Below are positions 43,809 through 51,632 of a stretch of DNA of 64,000 bases, piece by piece (position 1 is the stretch's first letter; the number at the start of each line of letters is the position of its first letter). Origin of the DNA: Nitrospirales bacterium (GTDB lineage Bacteria; Nitrospirota; Nitrospiria; Nitrospirales; UBA8639). The translations under genes and the position numbers were made by a program. Location: the NCBI GenBank assembly GCA_031315865.1, contig JALDRJ010000002.1, positions 2,516,001 through 2,580,000 on the forward strand, read 5' to 3'. Under the pieces are notes generated by a model. The model saw only the letters and a list, made by a program, of their open reading frames with translations. It was not told the origin of the DNA and did no database searches.

Positions 43809-45425
43809 ATGATTGTACTTGGACTACATGGTGGCGTCACAATCGGACAACATGAGCCCTCCGCTGCGTTAGCGGTCAATGGAAAAATTGTGGCCTTGTG
43901 TGAAGAGGAACGTTATCTTCGGATAAAGTCTTGTTATGGGTATCTGCCACATCGAGCCATCAAAAAATGCCTCGAACAAGCCAATATCAAATGGGAGGAT
44001 ATTGATCTGATAGTGACCCCGGGTGTGACCTACGATGACTTTGCGTCTCGATGGCGAGATTACTTACGCCATATGTTTGGCTCTTGTCCGCGCCTAGAAC
44101 TCATTCATCACCAAGAGGCTCATGTCGCCGCAGCATTCTACGCATCAGGTTTAGATGAAGCTGTATGTCTCTCGCTTGATGCGGCAGGTGATGGGGCATG
44201 TGGAATATTTGCCCATGCCAGTAAGAAAGATGGCATCAAGGTTTTACAAACACTTCCAACAAAGACATCGCTCGGGTTTTTCTACACACTCATGACCTAT
44301 TACCTAGGTTTTGAGGAAGGAGATGAGTATAAAGTGATGGGGCTTGCACCCTATGGAAGGCCGACAGTTGATCTCTCCAAAGTTTTGCATCCAGTGCCAG
44401 GAGGTTGGGAATTTGACTGGTCGTTTGTTAGAAGTGAGCCGACTCCCAAGTCTCCGTTTGAGCCCTTGTATTCAAAACATTTGGTTGATCTACTGGGGCG
44501 TGCGAATCGTCGGCCAGATGAACCTGTAGATGATTTTCACCGAAATGTCGCACGTAGCGCGCAATGGGTGATGGAAGAATGTCTTGTCAGCACCATATCG
44601 GAACTGCGTCGTCAGGTTCCGGATGTTCGTCATCTTTGTTTCGCAGGGGGAGTCGCGCTTAATTGTTCTGCCAACCATAGACTACTCAAAGAGAGTCAAT
44701 TTGAGACAATTTATGTCCCACCCGTTGCCTCAGACAGAGGATTAGCGATGGGATGTGCCTATTCCGGAGCAGTCATGCTAGGGGATTCCCCCTGGCAACT
44801 ATGGGATCCTTATCTTGGGTCAAGCTACTCGAATGATCTCATTCGTAACGAGTTAGAAGCGAATGGCTGCAAATATGAGGAGATAGATGATCCGACAGAA
44901 GTCGGAGCAGAATTGTTGGCTCAGGGAAATATCTTGGGGTGGTACCAGGGACGATCAGAATGTGGTGCTCGTGCATTGGGCAATCGTTCTATCATATCTA
45001 ATTGTGGATCAACTGAAATCCGGGATCTTGTCAATGCTCGTATCAAGTACCGCGAAGAATTTCGTCCTTTTGCACCTTCTGTCCTACAAGAACATGTTTC
45101 CACCTGGTTTGAGACTCACGGTTATGAAGACTTTCCTTACATGACGTTCACCTTGGATGCCAATCAGGAAAAGGCTGCGAATATTGCCGCGGTCGTCCAC
45201 GTCGATGGAACTGCGCGTGTTCAAACCGTGCGCAGTTCCAATAATGAAATCTATCATCAGCTGATTCAACGTTACAGTCAGCAATCTAACGTCCCAGTCA
45301 TTTTGAATACGAGCTTTAACTTGAAAGGACAACCTATTGTGGAGTCGCCTCGGGATGCGCTTATGACATTTTATGGTTGTGGTCTAGATGCTTTGGTGAT
45401 GAATAACTTTGTCGTTCGTAAGTAA
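43809..45425 (+). CDS. Carbamoyltransferase (NodU/CmcH/TobZ family)
   Basis: The 538-residue enzyme transfers a carbamoyl group to a sugar or similar hydroxyl in an ATP-dependent way through carbamoyl-adenylate. The N-terminal Kae1-like domain carries the metal and nucleotide motifs HHQEAHVAAAFYASG and SLDAAGDGACGIF, then SLGFFYTLMTYYLGF and YKVMGLAPYG. Residues in FAGGVALNCSANHRL and the C-terminal GWYQGRSECGARALGNRSI are family hallmarks. NTSFNLKGQPIVESPRDAL closes the active site. It is followed after about 14 bases by an AAC(3)-like acetyltransferase, so both probably tailor the same sugar. Confidence 0.93.
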   Translation: MIVLGLHGGVTIGQHEPSAALAVNGKIVALCEEERYLRIKSCYGYLPHRAIKKCLEQANIKWEDIDLIVTPGVTYDDFASRWRDYLRHMFGSCPRLELIHHQEAHVAAAFYASGLDEAVCLSLDAAGDGACGIFAHASKKDGIKVLQTLPTKTSLGFFYTLMTYYLGFEEGDEYKVMGLAPYGRPTVDLSKVLHPVPGGWEFDWSFVRSEPTPKSPFEPLYSKHLVDLLGRANRRPDEPVDDFHRNVARSAQWVMEECLVSTISELRRQVPDVRHLCFAGGVALNCSANHRLLKESQFETIYVPPVASDRGLAMGCAYSGAVMLGDSPWQLWDPYLGSSYSNDLIRNELEANGCKYEEIDDPTEVGAELLAQGNILGWYQGRSECGARALGNRSIISNCGSTEIRDLVNARIKYREEFRPFAPSVLQEHVSTWFETHGYEDFPYMTFTLDANQEKAANIAAVVHVDGTARVQTVRSSNNEIYHQLIQRYSQQSNVPVILNTSFNLKGQPIVESPRDALMTFYGCGLDALVMNNFVVRK

Positions 45426-45439
45426 CGACATGTGTAGTG

Positions 45440-46201
45440 ATGGACTTATTGGCCAAAGTGTATAAACGGCTAGGAACCCCATCCGATGGTGTGGTCCTTG
45501 TCCATAGTGCATTTAAGCAGTTTGCGCGAGATGGCTATCGGGCTCCAATTGTGTTGAGATCTCTCGTCGAGTACTTTGAGCGAGGGACGCTCTTGATGCC
45601 AACGATGTCATGGCGGTACGTGAATGCCGCGAATCCACTGTTTGATGAGCTCGACACTCCATCTAATACGGGGATCTTGACAGAATTGTTTCGCACCGAA
45701 TATGCCGATGTTCGTAGCCTTCATCCTACACATTCTGTTGCTGGTCGAGGAAAGATGGCCAGGACCTTGGTGCAAACACATCATTATGATGAAACTCCCT
45801 GTTCAAGTCGAAGCCCCTTTGGTCTGCTTTCACGACATGATGCGTGGGTGCTGATGCTGGGGATATCGATGGATTGTTGTACGTTGGTCCATTTTGGCGA
45901 AGAGTCGGTTGCTCCCGAACTCTATCTTCGGCCGTCTGATCAACGAGAAACGTATTCTTGTCGAGATCGAAAGGGGCAAGTATTCGAAGTCACTTTGCGA
46001 CGGCATCGATTCCTGCCTCGCGATTATTTTCAGTTTCAAGATCAGCTTGCCGGAGAAGGGAAACTTCAGGTTGCCAGGATAGGGAATACGACCTGTCGGG
46101 CGTTTCGTGCTGTCGATATGGTACGCATAGTCACAGAGGCATTAAAACAATCACCTGATGCTATTCTTGCAAAACCAGGACAACGATACCGAATGATGTA
46201 A
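45440..46201 (+). CDS. AAC(3)-family N-acetyltransferase
   Basis: The 253-residue protein matches the aminoglycoside 3-N-acetyltransferase fold: VLVHSAFKQF, TLLMPTMSW, LHPTHSVAGRG, SPFGLL and VLMLGISMDCCTLVHFGEE, including the family HPTHSV loop and His in HFGEE. In polysaccharide clusters such enzymes acetylate or acylate amino-sugars; aminoglycoside resistance is not implied. The carbamoyltransferase gene is directly upstream, and the DegT aminotransferase upstream would supply an amino-sugar. ATG at 45440 or GTG at 45437 can serve as start. Confidence 0.87.
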   Translation: MDLLAKVYKRLGTPSDGVVLVHSAFKQFARDGYRAPIVLRSLVEYFERGTLLMPTMSWRYVNAANPLFDELDTPSNTGILTELFRTEYADVRSLHPTHSVAGRGKMARTLVQTHHYDETPCSSRSPFGLLSRHDAWVLMLGISMDCCTLVHFGEESVAPELYLRPSDQRETYSCRDRKGQVFEVTLRRHRFLPRDYFQFQDQLAGEGKLQVARIGNTTCRAFRAVDMVRIVTEALKQSPDAILAKPGQRYRMM

Positions 46202-46292
46202 AGTCTGAGCATGAACCGCGTTAATCTTCACGGTGTCAGCCGTTGCAGAATATGGGAGATCAAAAGTTTCATGGTATGTATAAGAGCGTCGA

Positions 46293-46778
46293 GTGTCTAA
46301 ACAACGGTTAAAATCTCTTCGACTCAGTGTTGGGAATGCCGTCGCGGGAATTATCCAGTTAGAGGATGGGCGTTACTTACTCCAACATCGGGATAATGTG
46401 CCGCACATTTGGTATCCGGATTGTTGGGGGTGTTTCGGTGGGGCTGCCCAAGAAGCCGAAGCGCCACTGGATACCTTACGTCGAGAACTTTTTGAGGAGC
46501 TGGAACTTGTACCTGAACAGGTGAGCTATTTTTCACGATTTGATTTCGACCTAGACCCAATAGGTTTAAAGAGCTATTATCGAATCTATTACACAATTTT
46601 GATAACGGAAGTCCAAGTCAGTCGTCTTGTTTTGCACGAGGGACAAAAAGTTGAAGCCTTTGCCGGTAAGGTAGTTTTTGAGCAGTTAGCCTTAGTGCCG
46701 TACGATGCATTCGCGCTATTTCTTCATTTTTCCAAAGATCGCATTGATGGAGAAGGAATTACGGATAAAAATCCGTGA
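46293..46778 (+). CDS. NUDIX hydrolase
   Basis: The 161-residue NUDIX protein has the full box GGAAQEAEAPLDTLRRELFE with EELEL (Gx5Ex7REUxEExGU-like). WYPDCWGCFGG precedes it, as in GDP-mannose mannosyl hydrolase-like enzymes. It may clean up or hydrolyse a nucleotide sugar. The GTG start has a weak ribosome site. The stop overlaps the convergent rmlC-like gene by about 20 bases. Confidence 0.87.
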   Translation: MSKQRLKSLRLSVGNAVAGIIQLEDGRYLLQHRDNVPHIWYPDCWGCFGGAAQEAEAPLDTLRRELFEELELVPEQVSYFSRFDFDLDPIGLKSYYRIYYTILITEVQVSRLVLHEGQKVEAFAGKVVFEQLALVPYDAFALFLHFSKDRIDGEGITDKNP

Positions 46779-47364
46779 GTTCAGAAAATCTCGGCCTGTG
46801 CAGGTCACGTTCAAGGATGGTCACTTGTTCTGAGGTGATCGGCCACGTAATCGCCAAATCCGGGTCGTCCCACGCAAGCCCCCGGGCGTACCTTGGAGCG
46901 AAGGGCGCTCCGAGTTTAAACATGACCTCTGTTTCTGGAGCTAATGTACAATAACAGTGGGCGAATCCTACGGGAATGAATATATGATTCCAATTGTCGG
47001 ATGAGAGCTCTACGGCTACATGAGTGCCGAACGTTGGAGAGCTCTGCCGGAGATCAAGGTTTACGTCCAAGATACGTCCATGCAGAACTTGAATGAATTT
47101 CGCTTGTCCGTAGGGAGGGAGCTGATAATGAAATCCCCTCATGGTTCCTTGTTTAGGTGAGACGCAATGATTTTCATGAATAATGTCAAAATCGATACCT
47201 AATTCTTGGAAAAATAGTTTGTTGTAACTTGGCGAGACATGACCGCGGGTGTCGAGTCTGGGGGAAGACTTGAAGATTTTTAATTCTGGGATGTTTAAAG
47301 ACTGAACATCGAGTCGCTCGATGATGATGTCCTCATCCTCACCAGATCTCTGTTCATTGTTCAT
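46759..47364 (-). CDS. dTDP-4-dehydrorhamnose 3,5-epimerase family protein
   Basis: The cupin protein has the RmlC stretches SSPRLDTRGHVSPSYN, IHENHCVSPKQGTMRGFHYQ and FIPVGFAHCYCTL, with the catalytic His in RGFHYQ and the DLR in LDVNLDLRQSS. It would epimerise a 4-keto nucleotide sugar. No rmlA, rmlB or rmlD neighbours are present, so the substrate may differ from dTDP-rhamnose precursors. The ATG at 47364 is preferred; longer frames run into the divergent methyltransferase gene. It is transcribed against its neighbours, and its gene shares a 65-base divergent region with the FkbM-type gene. Confidence 0.87.
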   Translation of the reverse strand: MNNEQRSGEDEDIIIERLDVQSLNIPELKIFKSSPRLDTRGHVSPSYNKLFFQELGIDFDIIHENHCVSPKQGTMRGFHYQLPPYGQAKFIQVLHGRILDVNLDLRQSSPTFGTHVAVELSSDNWNHIFIPVGFAHCYCTLAPETEVMFKLGAPFAPRYARGLAWDDPDLAITWPITSEQVTILERDLHRPRFSELTDFYP

Positions 47365-47429
47365 GTGTATCCCGTTTGACTGATGCATGGGTAAATATAA
47401 AGGAATCACCCCTTACAGAGAAAGATCTC

Positions 47430-48578
47430 ATGAAACATACTGCACCTTCTACCACATGGCTGTCTGAATTGGAATCACTGAAGCGAGTTGACGATATCCG
47501 AGCGAGGCTTGCGGAACGTTATCCAACGTTTTGTTCACACGTCTTGAAAGAGGTTATTATTTTAGGGGCAGCCGAAGAGGGCGAGCGCTTACTTGAATTA
47601 TGTGTAGCTCATGGAATTGTGGTGCGAGCAATTGTTGATGATAATCCTGAGCGACAGGGGCGACAACTGATGGGGCATGTCGTGGCGTCAGTTGATTCTC
47701 TTGAGAATGTACGCCGAGAGATTCCCGTCATCATCGCTTCACATCGTGTGTTGAAGGCGCATGAACGCATGAAGTGCATGGGGTTTTCGTCTGTCGCCCC
47801 CTTCGCGCTATTAGAAGTCCTTGATTCCATCAGGTTTCCTCCGCATATGTTCTATGCTCGTTTACTTGAGGACCTTGTCGATCATCGAGAGCGATATTTG
47901 GCGTTACGGAATTGTTTTTTTGATGAACGGTCATTTGATGTTCTTGATGCCATTATTGGATATCGTTTGACATTAGATCCCGAAATCCTTGCTCCCATTA
48001 TTGAATGGGACCTGTATGCCCCTAGTCATCTTATTGAGTATGGAGATGAGGAAGTGTATGTGGATGGAGGATCATACGATGGCGATACGATTCGACTATT
48101 TCTCGATAGAGTGCAGGGCAAATGTGCCCGTGTGATTGCCTTTGAGCCAGATCGAGGAACATATGATCGTTTGAAGGCCAATTTTTCAGACAATGCGAAA
48201 GTTGAAACAGTCAACGCAGGTCTTCATCGGTGTGCTGGTACATTGCGCTTTGATAATGCAGGTACTCGTGGTTCTATTTTTTCAGATGTGGGTCAATTTG
48301 AAATCCCTGTCGTGGGGCTTGATGAGACGCTCAACGGCGATCGAGTGACATTTCTTAAGATGAACATTGAAGGTTCTGAATGTGAAGCCCTGCGTGGTGC
48401 ACAAGAGTCGATTCGACGATGGAGACCGAAACTTGCTATTTCTGTCTATCACAATCCTTTTGACTTGTGGCAGATCCCAGAGGAGATTCGCAATATCCAC
48501 GCAGGTTATAAGTTTTATCTACGTCAGCATGATGGCGGTATCATTGAGACGGTGTTATATGCTCTTCCAACTGCATAG
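47430..48578 (+). CDS. FkbM-family methyltransferase with N-terminal Rossmann-like domain
   Basis: The C-terminal half is an FkbM-type SAM methyltransferase: VYVDGGSYDGDTIRLF as motif I, VIAFEPDRGTYDRLKANF, and a strand FLKMNIEGSECEALRGAQ with the family's acidic pair. The N-terminal half (about 30-125) has VIILGAAEEGERLLEL and AIVDDNPERQGRQLMGH, a Rossmann-like nucleotide or regulatory fold that is common in FkbM fusions. It probably methylates a sugar in the glycan. The ATG at 47430 follows agagaaaga. It is the first plus-strand gene after the minus rmlC-like gene. Confidence 0.83.
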   Translation: MKHTAPSTTWLSELESLKRVDDIRARLAERYPTFCSHVLKEVIILGAAEEGERLLELCVAHGIVVRAIVDDNPERQGRQLMGHVVASVDSLENVRREIPVIIASHRVLKAHERMKCMGFSSVAPFALLEVLDSIRFPPHMFYARLLEDLVDHRERYLALRNCFFDERSFDVLDAIIGYRLTLDPEILAPIIEWDLYAPSHLIEYGDEEVYVDGGSYDGDTIRLFLDRVQGKCARVIAFEPDRGTYDRLKANFSDNAKVETVNAGLHRCAGTLRFDNAGTRGSIFSDVGQFEIPVVGLDETLNGDRVTFLKMNIEGSECEALRGAQESIRRWRPKLAISVYHNPFDLWQIPEEIRNIHAGYKFYLRQHDGGIIETVLYALPTA

Positions 48579-48676
48579 TCGTAGGAAACGTGTATAGGGG
48601 AGAGTAGTGCGGTCAACGTATGAATTGAATGAGTCGTGAATCAAACACTTTTTTGATAGATGAGTAAGGAGGCAGT

Positions 48677-49744
48677 ATGCGCGATTGGACGAATGCAGAA
48701 TGGGTTGATCCGAAGTTGGCTTGGAACCCATCACCTGTACCTGAATTGCCAGGTCGTGTTTTGCTTGATTTAGCCACTGACTGCAATTTGCGATGCCCCA
48801 TGTGTCCCGTGTGGGGATCGGAAGATGACGAGGCCATTGACACGGTCACAGGTGTGATGGATGTAGCTGCTTCACGTAAATTGCTTGATGAAATGATGAT
48901 GGCTAAGCCTTTGATACAACCGAATATGTACGGTGAGCCTCTGTTGGCTCCAAACCTTCGCGAACAAATAGCCGATATGAAATCCCGCGGAATGGCGGTT
49001 GCGATGAATACCAACGGGTTGACATTGAATGAAAGCCTCGCTGAATTTTTTGTAGAGCAACAGGTTGATTCGGTGATGTTTAGTATAGATGCGGCAACTC
49101 GTGAGACCTTACGTAAGATTCGGGGAATCGATAAACTAGAAAATCTTGATGCGGCCGTTTTTCGATTGATGAAGATGCGTGGCGATGCCGACTATCCCAG
49201 AGTTGGTGTGTCGTTCACCATCCAGGATGGGAACCGGCATGAGGTCGATACGTTTGTGGCTCGATGGGTAGGAGTAGTCGACGTCGTGAGAATGGGCCTA
49301 ATCTTTGAAAATGGAACATTTCCTGGCATGGAAACACCAGCCGAACGTCTTCCCTGTCCTGCCATTTATAATACCTTGCCTGTGCATAATGACGGTCACG
49401 TCACCATATGCTGTTTAGATGGATTTAAAACGACCAATATGGGGAACGTGTTTGAAACGAGCGTCTCTGAAGTCTGGGATGGGGAGGAATTCGCGAAAGC
49501 ACGGTACTATCATGAAACTGGACAATGGGAGAAAGTGCCCTTCTGTCAGCCGTGCAATGGCTGGGCACAATATTCATTTCACGAGGAAGTCCGAGATGGT
49601 CTCCTAATCAGAACCTCACCTCAGTACACGTACTATAATAAGATCACTCGATTGAAAAATTGGCAAGGCAATCTGTTAGGTGGTCATAACGAACCGTCAA
49701 AGGATCTCGTAGGAGTCGGGAATAACGAGACTTCGGTTTTGTGA
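48677..49744 (+). CDS. Radical SAM protein with SPASM-like C-terminus
   Basis: The 355-residue enzyme has the [4Fe-4S] cluster signature CNLRCPMC (Cys 36, 40, 43), then the GEPLLAP SAM-binding sequence with the GE motif. The C-terminal part has further cysteines: ITICCLDG-like (VTICCLDGFKT) and FCQPCNGW, fitting an auxiliary SPASM cluster. Members of this subgroup act on peptides or small molecules. The substrate is unknown here. A strong taaggagg ribosome site precedes the ATG. It lies between a methyltransferase and the ABC exporter, so it may modify a precursor before export. Confidence 0.87.
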   Translation: MRDWTNAEWVDPKLAWNPSPVPELPGRVLLDLATDCNLRCPMCPVWGSEDDEAIDTVTGVMDVAASRKLLDEMMMAKPLIQPNMYGEPLLAPNLREQIADMKSRGMAVAMNTNGLTLNESLAEFFVEQQVDSVMFSIDAATRETLRKIRGIDKLENLDAAVFRLMKMRGDADYPRVGVSFTIQDGNRHEVDTFVARWVGVVDVVRMGLIFENGTFPGMETPAERLPCPAIYNTLPVHNDGHVTICCLDGFKTTNMGNVFETSVSEVWDGEEFAKARYYHETGQWEKVPFCQPCNGWAQYSFHEEVRDGLLIRTSPQYTYYNKITRLKNWQGNLLGGHNEPSKDLVGVGNNETSVL

Positions 49745-50004
49745 CTGTTCTCATCAGAATTCGCGATCCTGTCACCCTCTAAGTGTCGGGTCCTCTTTTT
49801 CGATCGGTCGAATCGAAAGGTGAGTAACCCTGCATTTTCTATGCTGTCACTAATTCCCCAGTCTCTAGCTTGACTCCCATAATTCCTTATTGTGAACGAT
49901 GGTGCCCCCAATAGACTTGAACATTTTTTTATCTGGGGACAGCAATTGGCCTTGTTCTCACTTTTGAAAACCATGAGTGTCAACTTTGTGTAGAAAGTAA
50001 AATT

Positions 50005-50799
50005 ATGCAACCACAGTATGGTGTCGTTTTACGAGATCTGGTCGTCGGTGTTTTGGATTGGAGGATGTGGGGACGATTGGGATGGTTAGAGATCAAGCGA
50101 CGCTATCGCCGAACTTTAATTGGACCATTCTGGACCACCCTGTCTCTTGGCATTTTCATCATGGCTCTTGGCATTGTATGGGCCCATCTCTGGAAACAAG
50201 AGCCTAAAGTCTATTTGCCGTTTTTATGTTCTGGATTTCTCGTCTGGGTGATGGTGTCAAGCATTATGACAGAAGGTGCGGCTGTGTTCTTTGCCGCGGA
50301 GGGAATCATCAAACAGTTACGCTTCCCGTATTCGATACTCGTCTGTTCCGTCGTGTGGAGAAATGTATTGGTATTTTTTCATAACCTCTTCATTTACGTG
50401 TTGGTTGGATTGTATGCCGGTGTCAACGTAACCTGGGCGACTCTCCTGGTAATTCCGGGTTTGTTTTTTGTCATATCAAGTGGATTATGGGTCGTGATTA
50501 TGCTTGGTCTTGCCTGTTCTCGATATCGAGATATCCAACAGGTGGTTTCAAGCATTTTGCAACTCTCGATGTTTGTGACACCGATCTTTTGGACACCGGA
50601 TCAACTCGGTGAACGCTTTGGGGCTTTTGTAGACTTTAACCTGTTGTACCATTTTGTCGATATCGTACGATCACCACTCTTAGGTCGTGCACCAACCCTT
50701 TGGAGTTGGATGTTCGTGTTGGTCGTCACGATCATCGGTTGGGCGATTACGCTTTTTGTGTATAGTCGATTTCGTCGACGGATACCTTACTGGGTGTAA
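50005..50799 (+). CDS. ABC-2 type polysaccharide exporter permease (Wzm type)
   Basis: This 264-residue permease has about six membrane helices with the cytoplasmic N-terminal MWGRLGWLEIKRRYRRTLIGPFW, the short amphipathic entrance typical of O-antigen/teichoic exporters. Segments IFMALGIVWAHLWKQ (near 55) and YRDIQQVVSSILQLSMFVTPIFW are family-like. It forms the membrane pore for a lipid-linked glycan with the ATPase encoded next. No wzx flippase is seen in this part, so ABC export of a finished polymer is the likely route for at least one product. Confidence 0.87.
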   Translation: MQPQYGVVLRDLVVGVLDWRMWGRLGWLEIKRRYRRTLIGPFWTTLSLGIFIMALGIVWAHLWKQEPKVYLPFLCSGFLVWVMVSSIMTEGAAVFFAAEGIIKQLRFPYSILVCSVVWRNVLVFFHNLFIYVLVGLYAGVNVTWATLLVIPGLFFVISSGLWVVIMLGLACSRYRDIQQVVSSILQLSMFVTPIFWTPDQLGERFGAFVDFNLLYHFVDIVRSPLLGRAPTLWSWMFVLVVTIIGWAITLFVYSRFRRRIPYWV

Positions 50800-50815
50800 C
50801 AAGGAGGTTTCAACG

Positions 50816-51577
50816 TTGGCTTCTTTGGTTCTCGACAATGTAACGGTAGACTTCCCTATTTATGGGTCACAGAAAACCTTTCGCCATGCCTTGTTTGAAA
50901 AGACCACTGGAGGGTTGATTCGACGAGATGGCAGTACGAATAAGCGAGTGACGGTTCGGGCGTTAGAAAACATTTCTATAAAGCTTGTGCATGGAGACCG
51001 GCTTGGTATAGTGGGACATAATGGTGCGGGAAAATCGACCCTCTTACGGGTATGTGCTGGGGTGTATGAGCCATCTCAAGGGAGAGTGATTATTGATGGA
51101 AAGGTCTCGCCCCTCTTCAGTACATCTCCTGGACTCGATGGCGATGACTCGGGATATGAAAACATCATGACCTGTGGTATGTATCTTGGGATGACACCCG
51201 AGGAAATTGTACGAAAGACACCAGAGATTGAAAAATTTTCAGAACTTGGCGATTATCTATCTTTGCCTGTTCGCACGTATTCCACTGGAATGCTCGTTCG
51301 GTTAGGATTTGGCATCGCGACATCGATTGATCCGGAAATTTTATTGCTGGATGAAGGACTTGGAGCGGGGGATGCACGTTTTGCCGACCGTGCGAAAGAA
51401 CGGGTCGACGCGCTGGTTGAGCGATCAAGTATCCTGGTTCTGGCTTCTCATTCGGATGCGTTAGTGAAAACGATGTGCAATAAGGCCGTGCTCTTACAGG
51501 GAGGACGCATTCTGGCTTCTGGAGGAGTGGACGAAGTGATTGAAGAGTATCACGCTATGAATCAGGGCACTGGTTAG
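50816..51577 (+). CDS. ABC polysaccharide exporter ATPase (Wzt type, no C-terminal domain)
   Basis: From TTG at 50816, with aaggagg 9 bases upstream, the protein has 254 residues. Walker A is GHNGAGKST (67-75), the signature motif is YSTGMLVRL, Walker B EILLLDEGL with the D-loop GAGDARF, and the switch His is in LASHSD. Long Wzt proteins carry a C-terminal carbohydrate-binding domain; this one ends after VIEEYHAMNQG, so it lacks it and resembles KpsT/RfbB-like ATPases. The chain terminus is therefore not recognised by this subunit. A longer frame into the permease gene is unlikely. Confidence 0.88.
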   Translation: MASLVLDNVTVDFPIYGSQKTFRHALFEKTTGGLIRRDGSTNKRVTVRALENISIKLVHGDRLGIVGHNGAGKSTLLRVCAGVYEPSQGRVIIDGKVSPLFSTSPGLDGDDSGYENIMTCGMYLGMTPEEIVRKTPEIEKFSELGDYLSLPVRTYSTGMLVRLGFGIATSIDPEILLLDEGLGAGDARFADRAKERVDALVERSSILVLASHSDALVKTMCNKAVLLQGGRILASGGVDEVIEEYHAMNQGTG

Positions 51578-51632
51578 GGATAGTGCTGTCATCGATCATT
51601 GCGGAAGGATTGGGGTTCATGGAGGAATCACG

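Noticed and set aside
45440-46201. Aminoglycoside resistance gene
   Set aside because: The AAC(3) fold is present, but its setting in a glycan island favours sugar acylation over drug resistance.
49745-50004. Minus-strand frame between the radical SAM and permease genes
   Set aside because: Composition is not protein-like, it overlaps the end of the radical SAM gene and has no ribosome site.
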